64,000 nt of DNA from Cyclina sinensis (lineage: Eukaryota; Mollusca; Bivalvia; Venerida; Veneridae), in assembly GCA_012932295.1 (NCBI GenBank), contig JAAONU010000019.1, forward strand, positions 19,539,908 to 19,603,907, given 5' to 3'. Of the stretch, positions 22,858-34,695 are shown piece after piece (within the stretch, counting starts at the first letter, position 1; each line of letters begins with the position of its first letter). The notes under the pieces are model-generated. The model was not told the origin of the DNA and ran no database searches. It was given only the letters and a program-made list of their open reading frames with translations. The position numbers and the translations under genes were made by a program.

Positions 22858-25800
22858 TAACGGCAATAATTTATGATTGATTGAACAAATACATTCTAGA
22901 AACATTCACATATATACAATGTCATCGCCAAGACAAAATAGTATGTATGGTGGCACATGATGATACATAATATGTATATGAGGAAACTGTGATAATAACA
23001 GGTACGAATACATGTATATGTACAGTTACAGTCTATGATATATCATACCACTGGAAAGGCGGGGAAAGGCTGAATGCAAAATATTTTATGGCAAATAACA
23101 TTTTTGGTCAAGTATGTATAATACTATCGGTAGAACTGCAAATTGACGGAAATGGTCGGTTATAATTATTATATCATCTTTCAATTAAATTGCATATAAT
23201 ACATTGTCATATTATAAAAGCCATTTCGTTTTTACATATAAAATATACATTTAAGCATCGATCACATGTAAAAAAAAAACCAATCAGCATTAACATGATT
23301 TTGCTTTCTTCATCCTCAAAAATAACATCATAAAAATTTACAGGTAGGATTTAGGCAAAAACACTCAACGACTGATAAATTATTTATTTTACAATGCCTA
23401 ACTGACATGTTAAAGCCCAGAAAAAATAATGTTGTGCCTTTATAAAGACGTAAACAAGCTTTTGATTCAGTTTGGAGACACGAACTCCGGGTTTAACTAT
23501 CACAATGCAATGCATTTTAAAAAGTATTAAACGTCTAACTTGCTGTATGGAGAACTTGTTTTGATGCCCATGGAAGTGAAAATTAAAAACAGGTAATTGA
23601 ATAATCATTTGGCAGACTGCAAAATAAAGAAATAAATTATCCTAACTATATACTAGTACCAACAAATACTTCAACCACCAAACAGTTAAATCCATGTGAC
23701 TTAAAACTGCCTTTTCAAAATTGCCATATGAACTCAGGAATATCAATGTTGAATTTAACTCCAAGTGGTTATTATTATTTTTCAAGCAACGACTTAATAT
23801 TTAGTTTTTACAAACTTTGGCCGATGTCATAACGCAATCATCAAGTGCACTTTGTTACAGGTTAATTAAAGATAATTTTTGAAAAAGTAAATATCTAAGC
23901 TCCTTTCCCAGTTATTACTCAAGAATATTCATTGCTTTTTAACAAAAAATCATACGCTTCCAAAATGAAGTTGGAAGATGGCATAGCACCAAAAGAAAGA
24001 AAATGCCAACTTTGTATTCTTGCAATTGGAGATAGTTTCACTATATACTTGAATGTAGAAATTCTGTTGAAGACAAAACAAAAATAATTACAACTCTTCG
24101 TAAATGTTCCCTATTGTTCTAAAATTTAATCAGCTATTTAAAATACAAAACAAAAAAGGCTTATAAAGCTTAGCAAATTTTGCGTATTATCATGAAATCT
24201 GTTGAAGCTAATTATTTTCACACATAGATATCAAATTAGCCTGGCTGCTATGTGGTTATGTGGCCTATGTGATCCATTTTATTTATGTTAATGCATTGAT
24301 ATATTAAATGTTTTTACCTGTCTAATAGCAACATTTTTTCCTCCGCTGGCGAGCGTATATTTCAGCCAGGAAAAGATAAATCTGTAGTTAGAAAGGGATG
24401 CAATACACATTTAGCTTAACATTACTTAAGGTATAGTATTAATTGCTGGGTCTGAAACCAGTGTGCTATCAAATCAGTGATATTCTTCATACTAAGTGTT
24501 TATTTACTAAATAAAATGTCATATCTCATTATAAAAAGTGAGGCAGCTATAATAAGTATGTTCATATTGTCGTTTTCTGGCTGCCACTGAGCTCTAATGT
24601 TATAGTTTTCGGCATGGTAAATTATAGTTTGGAATAATTAGTAAAATGGTAAAAGCAAATGTGATAAAGAAGGCACATGCGAAATGATACATTTGAGACT
24701 GTATTAAAACTGATTACTAATTTCAAAGTAAGTATAGATGTGAGTATTTTTATTCTATTTTTTTATATATTTTTATCCATTGATTTCATGCGATTGTGAT
24801 CGAGATTCTGCTTACGTAAGTAAGAATGCACTGTCATCTAATCGTTTTTAACCCATGCAGAGGAATTCTACATTTGTTCAGGTTAATTTTCATACCGGAT
24901 TTACCCTATATCATTTAATCTTCTAAAAACTTTTCCCGCAAATTCATTTTCCCGTTATAAAGCTGTTTTAATTTCTACAAAAAAAGTGAATGAGACGTGT
25001 TGTGTATAGAAGACCAGTGAAAACAAAATCAACAAAAAGTGTAAATCTTGGTAAAGACCAAAACCAATGTGATGATTTCCATCAATTTATTTTGACGATG
25101 ATTAAAGTAGATGTCAACTGTGTACTGTGTAAAATATCAAAGACAATGAAAGTCACTAATATACCACGACATACAACTTCAGAATTTTGATGAAATTGGT
25201 TTAAAATTTGAAAACAAAATTCATTTTCATCAACGAAGTTGTACTGTTATAATGATCTAGATACAGTTTTCATGAAAAAGTAGAAAGCCCAGAGTTTTTT
25301 CTTTGTTGAAGACAATGTCATGGCTCTAAAGACATAGATGTTTTCAATAATTGATTCGTTTCATTACAAGCAGTCAGTCTCAAATGAAGAAATGTAAAAT
25401 ATTATTGAAATACATGTTCATAGAAAAGTTTTACTTTAACACTTACTCTTTATTACAGCATTGATCGACTTTAATCACTGTCTAAATACTAAGTGCATGT
25501 TGCCTGAAGGCCCCAACGTGTCAAGATATGATATCTGCATGAAGAGCTAGATAGATCTTACTGTTTATCATCCCATTGTGACATATGCCTTTGTGTAATT
25601 GACTGTTCAAAGTTGCAACACTCCATCTTCTCAAGACAATCATGATTTATGCTTTATTGTTTTTTTTTACTTACCTTTAACTATCAAAATGATAATGACC
25701 TTTGAAAATTAGTCTCAGTTCTTAAAGACGGTACTTTGACGTGCTTTATTGCATTTGTTTTGTTTGACAAGTCATTTTGACCCTTTACATATCAGTAACA

Positions 25801-26089
25801 CCCCGATTCTTACAGCAACTTACCCTCTTGCATAGGGACACATATTTGTTTTGTTTTATTTATTGAATACTGACACAGTCGTTGGGATACTCCAAGTAGT
25901 AAAACGCAATATTTATACAGAAAACAGTTTTGAACAAGAAATATTCACACTGTTTGATCTTAAAAGTGCTATTTGGAATGTTACAAGTAACCGAGCAGTC
26001 GGATATGATGAAACTTAGTTGTGTGTTTTTTTAATGATAGAATTGCTCAGTATTTGCATTTGTTATTTAATTTTTGTTTTAACTCTGGT
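22858..26089. other. Intergenic
   Basis: About 3.2 kb of AT-rich DNA. Short frames (for example at 24990-25190) have no splice context or recognisable motif. Nothing else supported. Confidence 0.5.
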
Positions 26090-27725
26090 TTCAAAGTACT
26101 TAAGGCGTTCGGCAAAGGTATTATCGACCCAATAGCTAAAGGGTCAATAACAAAATTCCAAGAATCCTTTTTCGTACATAGTTTTTACAGTCATACAGTT
26201 GTATACAAAAATTATTTTTTATTTTAAATACAAAATTCACTCAGTCCAGAATGGTTTTCGTTAAGGTCGAAACACAAAAGATCATTTATCGTCGATAACA
26301 AGTATAATTGATACTCGTAGAAAAGGAAGAGTTGTTGACATAATTGTTCATTTATCGACCTAAGAAAGGCGTACGACTGTATAAATAGACAATGTTTTTG
26401 GAGGGCAAATAAGACCATGTTTTACAACGCCATTTAAAATGTGTACACATGTTATGTGCTCTGTTAGAGTGAATAGTTTTCTTCCAGATTGATTTTCATG
26501 TAAGGTTTAAAACAAAGGTGTTTACCGTCACTGATGCTATTTAATTAGTATATAAATGACTTGGCTGTTAAATAGATTCACTGAGCAAAGGAACTGATGT
26601 TGATAGAACAAACTGTTCTATTTTGTTATTTACTGATGATCTAGCATTGATATCAGATTGTCTGCAATGTATGTTAAATGTTTATAACACTAGGTGTGTT
26701 TAGAACTATGAATATAAATGTTCATAACTTAAAGATTGTATACTTTAGAAATCCTTCTGTGGATAAAAGTGAGTCTGTGTTTGAATGTGGGGATTCAGTA
26801 ATTGAGTATGCCTCTCAGTATGGATACCTTCATCTTGTTTTGATTGAACACCTGGATTTTTCAGTTACTGCCAAGTGTGTGGGTAAATCTGCTGGCAGAG
26901 CCCTTTGTTTGCTTCTAGCGAAGGAACGGTCAGTTGGTGGATTTCCATACCAGGCTTATACAAAATTTATGAGTTAACCATTTATCATTATCAGCCAGTT
27001 ATCACCTATGGCTTTGGTATTTTGGCAGTTGGAGGCTTCAGTTGTAATAATGTTATTCAACACAGAACAGCTAGATTCTAAATGTAGGCAAATATACACT
27101 AAACGCTGCTGTAAATGGTGATATTTGCTGGCAATCCATCACTTGTTAAGGTAAGAAAACTGTTGCACAGTTATGGTCAATGTAAGTGAATATGTCGAGT
27201 AATAGATGGAACAGAAAAGTATTTGTTTGGTCGAGTAGTTCTAGTAATAAAAATTGTAAAAATTGAAATTTTAAAGTTGTAAAGTTACTTTAGAATATGA
27301 ACAAGTGCAGATGGATACATGTTCTTCTAAATATGTGAGAAACTGATTCCTAGACTTTATGAAGATTATATTAGTTCATGGATTGCAGAAGTTGACAGGG
27401 TAAATGCTAAAAGAGGAAGTAGAAAGTGCTGTATTGTAATAGTATAGGTAATGATGTTGTTGAGGATGAGATACATGTGTTAATACATTGTCCCTTGTGT
27501 AAAGATTTAAGACAACAAATGATGTCCATAGCGATAAAGAACAGATAAACACACTTTTAACAGAGGAGACCATCGTAAATATCAGTGCCAAAATGCTGGA
27601 AAAAGGAAAGAATCTAATGTATAAAGTGTGTAATAGTTTTAGCTGTCTCGACATGTTCAGTATCTTGTTCCGTGTGGGGCTGTTAAATCTGTGATACATT
27701 TTGCAATGCACTGTATTGGTTCAAT
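26090..27725 (+). pseudogene. Decayed non-LTR retrotransposon (LINE) reverse transcriptase
   Basis: Fragments of a LINE polyprotein follow in the expected order in shifting frames. 26100-26150 reads FGKGIIDPIAKGS. 26348-26377 reads FIDLRKAYD, the first palm aspartate motif. 26614-26643 reads CSILLFTDDL, the Y/F-x-D-D catalytic box. 26678-26974 reads KIVYFRNPS ... VIEYASQYGYLHLVL ... KSAGRALCLLLAK. Later pieces read VITYGFGILAVGG and EDEIHVLIHCPLCKDLRQQ (about 27000-27530). Stops and frameshifts are frequent, so it cannot be active. The 5' end is not visible. Confidence 0.82.
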
Positions 27726-28065
27726 AAAATTCTCTTACCTTAATTGGTTCCCTTTGTGAATTGTTTTGGCATAGCTGAGATGAAAATCGTGAAATAGCAG
27801 AATTAATTTATGACTGTTAGACGAAATAGTTGACAACTCAAAGCACCAATGCAAAGTATGAGTATTGTATATATAGGATTAAATAATTATTTAGATGACT
27901 GTGTATGTGAAGCACATTGACTGTCCTCACAAAGTTTTGATCGGTAGAAATTTAAAGAAATTTTCTAACAGGTTGTGGCAATTTTCATGAAAAATGCATA
28001 CTTTTTGGCAGCTTTTGCATTTTGATTGGTTTTATGATTATGATTTCAAACAGTTAACTTACATT
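27726..28065. other. Intergenic
   Basis: Short AT-rich gap between the LINE remnant and the hAT-like element. Nothing seen. Confidence 0.5.
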
Positions 28066-31000
28066 CATGGTTCGTACTGAAACTGAAGGAAGAAATTCAA
28101 GGATTTTTTTCAGGACTTTTTAAGGCCAGTCTGATGTTTTAGGGTCCATAATACTTGTGTAAAATACTCACCTTAGCAAATCATGTCGACTAATTAGAGG
28201 TTCCTGTATTGTTTATATCAAGCTGCATATACATATATTCAATAACATTTCAGAACTCGTTTTGAACTGCCAGGAATAAATGACTAAAAATTGAAACTAC
28301 GGTCAACTGTTCTAAATCAAACTTTTTAACACTTCAACAATGTCCTTTAACACTTAAAATAAGTTCACAGATCCTTGAGTCTTTTAGATTTTTCTTCAAT
28401 TTTCTTTTCTAGCTTTGCAAACGAATTTGATTTTTTCTCTTGCTTTTTCTTTTAGACAGTTTGCATGAGGAACTTGGGTCAAGTTTTGCTCTTTTTCGGC
28501 TTTCAAACACATTTCGTCTGCTGCTTTATTCAAGCCATCAGCATCAGTTTTTGGTTGTTTGTAATTTTTTCGTAGTTCATTAATCTTTCCTTCTATCTGT
28601 TTCCTCTTTCTCTTCTGTGTTTCAGTTTTATTTTGTTTTTCCTTTTCTTTCACAAGGTAGGCCTCATATCTTGTTCTAGCCTGTGATGCACTGGCAAGGA
28701 GTTCCTTTGTCAATGGTACATTCAAAATACCCCTACAGTGCATATGTAGTCACAGATCAGTATTTGAGAAACAAGAGAACTCTCTTTCAGATTCTCAACT
28801 TCAATTTCTTTATTAACTGAAAATCTCCTCTCAACAGTGGCTTGGCCATGGGATATTATCAGAAGCATTTTTACCAATTCAAAAACTTTACTGTAATTCT
28901 TTCATTTCATATGAATGACATATAACTCATCCAGTCTGTTTATATTTGGATTCAAGTTTGGGAAGAAAATAATTGACCCATTAGAGGGAATATAGTCAAT
29001 ATATTCACAAAATTCTTTAATGTAATTGTCACAGTCTCTCTCATCTACTCTCTCGTGGTTTAGAAGGAAGTTAAGAATTCTTTTCATGTGATCTTTGCTC
29101 TTCTCTTTATATTGGTCAACTAACTGCCTTTGATCCAACACTGACAAATATCGGACAATTGAGTAGGTATCAGGGCACTTTTCAAGAAGCTTCCTCGGTA
29201 GCTTTAGAATAAAGTCTCTACATTGCATCTTAAATTCTAAGACTTGCCTATCACTGACCTTATGCTCTTTCACTGTCTGTTTCAATGCTTTGTCAGTTAA
29301 AAATCCAAGATCAATTATGGTATCATCCCTGTATAAAGAGCTGTCATCTAATTCAACCATAAGCAGCTTTGAACCAGTCGCATTTGCTACAACTTCTGGT
29401 ATTTTCTCCATTAGTGCTCTGATTATTTTGATCAATTCTGTGTACAAAAAGGCACCATAGGACGGTCAGTCTGGAAACTGGTGAGGAATGGTTGTAAATA
29501 GGAGGCCACATATCCGAAAAATTCCAACTTAGCTATCATCAGTTTTTCTTTTACAGCACTAGCAACAACATCATAAGACTTACAAGTTGGTTTAGCCAAT
29601 TTCTTTGTCTCAGACTTTTAAAAAATGTCCCAACATCTTCCCACACCTTTATTGTTCGATCACAAACAGGAATGTTTTCAAGCCATCTATGAGATACAAA
29701 CTTCATTGGCATTAATCCAGACACAGTTTCCGATAATCCTCTTTCCTTGCTGGACTGTCTTTTAAAAGGTAGTACAGACTAGATAACACAGATGACAAAT
29801 CCCAGCCAGATGCCACAGCTCCAACCTTGAATGCACTTTGGACTGTATACAATCCACATGACCCAATATTTATCAAACTTACACCATAGTGCTGCTCCAT
29901 TTCCAACATAGTATCAAAAAATTTCAAGTTTACACAAGGACCATCCATGGATAGCTGTTACATGTTTTTGCAGTGTTTATCTAATGCTAAAATACCACGA
30001 CAAAAATGTTCTTCCATATCAGCTGCTGTACCATGTCCAAGAAATTCAGGGCCAAAATATCTTGTCTTAACACAATTCCTATGCCAGTACCTTACATGCA
30101 AATCCATTTGCTTTAACTGAGATTTTTTGTTCAAACTTTCATCAAAACAGACAACAAAGTATCCACAGATTTCATTTTATAGCAAAGATTTAATATGCTC
30201 TCCAATTCCAAAACAACACAAATCTGCAGTCTTTTTTCCACACAAGAAAACCTGTTTGCTATCTGGCTGACTGGAAACATAATCTTGAACAGTTTTGAGG
30301 TGTTTTCATTGGACTTATACGAGTTGTGTGTTGCTATGGTTTGCATAGTCTACAAAATTTCTGCTTTTAACACATCTTGTGTTTGTATGAAACAATTCAT
30401 TGAACTAGTCGAACCGCTAGCACTTGTACTAGGTGGGTGGGGAATTAGGAGTTCAGGTTTAGGATCATTTGCACTAGGAGAAGTCAAAGGTTCGGCAGTA
30501 GTACCATCATTGTTGTTCAAATCCGTAACTCCTAAAGTTTTGCTTTCAGCTTTTACCTTTTCTGACTTTATTCCAAACCAACTGAGATTAGGTTTTTCAT
30601 TGGAGGCTTTCACAGCGTTCACATGTCGTTCTGATTTCGCGTGCGATTTCAACGCTGTCTGACCCATTTTCCCTAAATCTATGTCTTTTTGACAAGGCAC
30701 GCATTTTGCCTTGTGTTTGTTACCATTAACTCGACGAACCCATGAAAATTCAAGCAGCCAATGTTCATTAAAAAAACACTTTCCTGGCATTTTGAATGTA
30801 TCACATCGCCATTTGTAATTGACGTTGATGTAAGTGGCTGCAATTTGATTGGCTGAATTATTAGCAGTACCCGCTGTCGGTACTGTCTCCCTTTGTATCC
30901 ATGGAAACAATTGCTGCCATCAACAACAAATATTAATTCAGATATTGCCAATCCCCGTTCCGCGTTCTTCCATTAAAAGATCTATTTGTCATATTTACAA

Positions 31001-31162
31001 TTTATGTGTCACCTGCGAGAATTGTAAAATTTAAGAGCCTTAGATCACAATCCACACTATTTTCAAGGACTTTTTAGGAACTTTTTAAGGCCAAGTTCAA
31101 TTTAGGGTCTTTTAAAGGCCAATGCGCAAATTTAGGAACTTTTCAGGCCTGTACGAACCATG
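28066..31162 (-). mobile_element. hAT-like DNA transposon, about 3.1 kb, decayed
   Basis: A perfect 12-bp terminal inverted repeat, catggttcgtac, occurs at 28066-28077 and, inverted, at 31151-31162. The region between carries a transposase-like gene on the minus strand. Subterminal 'aaggactttttaggaa' or 'caggactttttaaggcca' motifs lie near both ends. The 8-bp flanks (cttacatt and tacatgtt) match poorly, so any target duplication has decayed. Confidence 0.75.
28390..30910 (-). pseudogene. hAT-like transposase pseudogene with BED-like zinc finger
   Basis: Read from right to left. A likely start ATG at 30790 (MPGKCFF) leads into a zinc-finger-like block (CVPCQKDIDLGKMGQ ... SHAKSERH), then a Ser/Pro-rich linker. 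An in-frame TAG at about 30349 interrupts DVLKAEIL. After a frameshift near 30240 comes a conserved region including FDESLNKKSQLKQMDLHVRY and GHGTAADMEEH. Then comes SMDGPCVNLKFFDTMLEMEQ and VGAVASGWDLSSVLSSLYYL (29712-29948). Downstream frames 28902-29447 and 28396-28743 (a Lys/Glu-rich coiled-coil tail) continue it. Several stops and frameshifts show that it is inactive. I recognise the family as a hAT-type transposase spread through animal genomes, but not a named member. Confidence 0.72.
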
Positions 31163-33554
31163 TACATGTTGTACATTTCAGCTAACAAAATATCAGATGT
31201 GTGACACAAAATTAACTAAATCTATCATTTTCTTTTCTATCCATTGTTTCTTGGTTTTTACAACCCAACTGCTTAAATCAGTTCAGTTCAATATAAACAT
31301 CTGATTTTGCTCTCAGACAATTGCTTCGAGGCGTTAATGCAGTTTTAATCTAATTATACCGAAGCTATGAAATAAATGAATAACATAATTAAATAAATAA
31401 CGCTGTAATAAAAATATTCCACTACCTCGTTTTATAGCTGGCCGCCATATTTTTAAACTATACTGTATCGTGTGAAAATACAAAATTTACCTCATGGATT
31501 ATAGATTATCTTTACTGGGTTAGTTTACTCAATGTCAATCATGTTTACAAGGTTTTAAGAAACTGGATGCTGTATTTTTAGGGCTTGCTCTACAAGATAC
31601 ATCTCCTATGATGAGAGACATTTGAAAACATAGTGACATGTCTACAGTACACATACTATATCTAATAAAAATATTCACCATCTGGTGACAATAACTTTTG
31701 TAATTAATTTAATTTTGTATGATCAAGAATTAAACAAGTCTGAAAAACAGTACACTGTATTTATAATATTCAACATATGAAGTTATTTGAACTATTCTTG
31801 AATGAGGCTATTAAGCAAATTTCAGTTGGTTAAGCTAAACTTGGAAATTCTGAACTTATTACTACCCTGATAATTGACATACCAAAATTGTTGTTTTTTT
31901 ATTATATTGATATTAGATGCATCAAATGGTAAGTAAATGTTAAGATGGAGACAGCAAGTTCAAACAAAGATTGTAAACTTATAATTTTGCAAAGATCAGA
32001 AACACAGAGATTATATAGAAAAGCGGAGAGTTTCAACGGAAAATTTTAAGATGAGACATATAAATGCAGCGAGTATGAAATTTCCGCTTTCCTGAATGAA
32101 AATAGCCTAACCTAATCTTATCAGCAATACACAGTAAGAACGTGAAAAAGTAGTAAGAGGTCTTCCTATAACTGGTCCTGAAAAAAATCCGTATTTTTCA
32201 TTTGTTTGTATTCTTTCTTTTCTTTATATTTTCTTTAGAAAACATTTTACAATAAAAACCAGCTAATTACAAAGTTTATTTGTCTTGCAGTCAAGAAGTC
32301 ACGATGTAAATTGGTGATAATCCAGAGGGAGACTTTTTCAAATAAAGTTGGATACATATGCCGAGAAAAAAAAAACCATTTCCTTAGGCCAGTGTCTTGA
32401 GAACCGTTGTTGATGCACTATTCAGTATTCACTGCTAAACTTCAAATAGAAGTCACTCTGTGGCTACAAACATTTAAAAAAATATGTATATGCAGAGCTA
32501 TCATTTAGTAGACCATAAGTTTCGTAAGCGATGACATTGTGTAACACGTGTTATGAATGAATGGCGTTAACTAGAAAAGAAAATAGAACAAAATAAATGA
32601 AAAAGAATACTATTGTAAATCTCGACAAAGTGAAATTGACGAAGTTAAAACAAGCGAGGACATTAGAAAAAAAGATAGATAAAAGCTGTAAGATACCAGA
32701 GCAATCAGTTTTTACGTTCAGCAACAAAAAAAGTGTAAATGTCCGTTAAACAGAACTTTTACATGATACCTTTCCAAAACTGTAGGGTATTGATTTTAAA
32801 CAAGCACACGTGAATTGTTGATTGAAGAATGAGGTTAAAGAATTGCAGCCATTCCTCGATATAAAGCCAATGTTTCTCAGTTTCTAACAGCCCACCTGCA
32901 ATTTATGGATCTCATTTTAATTCATACATTGTACTCTTACATCTGATTTCAATTTCATTATTTGGGTTCTTACTGAAATGAAAAGGTTTGGAGGTGAAAC
33001 TGGTGAAATTTGTTTTAGACTATATTCAAGATGTTAAAAATAAACGAATGGGAAGGAGTTGAAGAATTAATTACAACAAATATCTAATATCATGCACATT
33101 GTTTTCTAAGTGGCTACCACAGTTTATATTCATTCACGTTGTACTGTGTGAGCAATCAAGTCACTATTAAATTGTGTTTTCTAAAAGCCGATTATGTTAC
33201 ATAAAGTTTTAATATTTCAAGCAATTCTGAGCAGAAATAAAGGTTATTTTTCCATCTTACTTTAGTTATGCATTAGAGCTTACAAATGCTATGCGAAAGG
33301 TGATTCCTCGTAGATGTGATTATTCCGTCATAGAGTCTGACCTCCGGCAATTACTAGTAGAAATTGTGCAAACTCTAACCACTTACTCTTAATGTTTGAG
33401 AAAAGATAAATATTTTCATTTTCTTTTCCAATACATATTTTACTAAGCTGGTCAAGTTTTGACCCAAAACAATTATTTAGAAAGTTCTAATGACAGCTAG
33501 TAGAACTTGCATCACAAGATATATATTTAAGCTACTGCCAACTGGTATCTCATT
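31163..33554. other. Intergenic
   Basis: About 2.4 kb of AT-rich DNA with no supported gene, RNA or repeat. Confidence 0.5.
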
Positions 33555-34095
33555 TTCTCCCTTTAAATCTAAGCTAAACTCCTAGGATTTCTCCTATTAA
33601 ATCTAAGCTAAACTCATAGGATATCTCCTATTAAATCTAAGCTTAACTTCTAGGATTTCTCCTATTAAATCTAAGCTAAACTCTTAGGATTTCTCCCATT
33701 AAATCTAAGCTAAACTTCTAGGATATCTCCTATTAAATCTAAGCTAAACTCCTAGGATTTCTCCTATTAAATCTAAGCTTAACTCATAGGATATCTCCTA
33801 TTAACTCTAAGCTAAACTTCTAGGATTTCTCCTATTAAATCTAAGCTAAACTCTTAGGATTTCTCCCATTAAATCTAAGCTAAACTCCTAGGATTTCTTC
33901 CTTTAAATCTAAGCTAAACTTCTAGGATTTCTCCCATTAATCTAAGACAAACTTCTAGGATTTCTCCCATTAAATCTAAGATACACTCCTTGGATTTCTC
34001 CCACTAAATCTAAGCTAAACTCCTTGGATTTCTCCAATTAAATCTAAGCTAAACTCCTAGGATTTCCCCTATTAAATCAAAGCTAAACTCCTAGA
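33555..34095 (+). repeat. 34-bp minisatellite
   Basis: About 16 tandem units of the type 'aaatctaagctaaactccta' plus 'ggatttctcctatt', varying at a few positions (cctagg, ttaggat, tctagg; ctccta or ctccca). Confidence 0.95.
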
Positions 34096-34208
34096 ATTGC
34101 ATATATGATACTGACTGAAAGAACATCATTTGCACAAACTTGTTAGAGAACTATTAGACAATGCTTTTAATCACACACAAAAACTGAATCCAGTGTATTT
34201 TCTGAGAA
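33877..34208 (+). repeat. Higher-order duplication, copy 1
   Basis: The last third of the minisatellite plus about 110 bp of unique flank (attgcat.tatgatactgac ... ttctgagaataag) is repeated at 34209-34510. Confidence 0.9.
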
Positions 34209-34510
34209 TAAGCTAAACTCCTAGGATTTCTTCCTTTAAATCTAAGCAAAACTTCTAGGATTTCTCCCATTAATCTAAGACAAACTTCTAGGATTTCTCC
34301 CATTAAGTCTAGGATAAACTCCTTGGATTTCTCCCACTAAATCTAAGCTAAACTCCTTGGATTTCTCCAATTAAATCTAAGCTAAACTCCTAGGATTGCA
34401 TTTATGATACTGACTGAAAGAACATCATTTGCACAAACTTGTTAGAGAACTATTAGAGAATGCTTTTTATCACACACAAAAACTGAATCCAGTGTATTTT
34501 CTGAGAATAA
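34209..34510 (+). repeat. Higher-order duplication, copy 2
   Basis: Copy of 33877-34208, about 30 bp (roughly one minisatellite unit) shorter. It starts inside a unit directly after the unique flank of copy 1, so the duplication is tandem. Confidence 0.9.
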
Positions 34511-34689
34511 GAGTTTGATAAAAACACAGACTTGTTTTCTTAGAAAAACAAACATTACCAATATTTCAACTTGAGTATAATTATTTGGTTTTTCTTTTTT
34601 ACTCCAATCAAGCTGAATATGATCATTTTGAACAAAGATATAACTTCAACAAAACAAACACGAAGGGTATTTCAGTTTATAATAATTTC

Positions 34690-34695
34690 TTTATT
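34690..34695 (-). promoter_or_regulatory. Candidate distal poly(A) signal of the myosin gene
   Basis: TTTATT on the plus strand is AATAAA on the minus strand. It is the furthest signal downstream of the myosin stop before the minisatellite. TTTATT strings nearer the stop, for example near 35270 and 37022, could be used instead. Confidence 0.35.
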
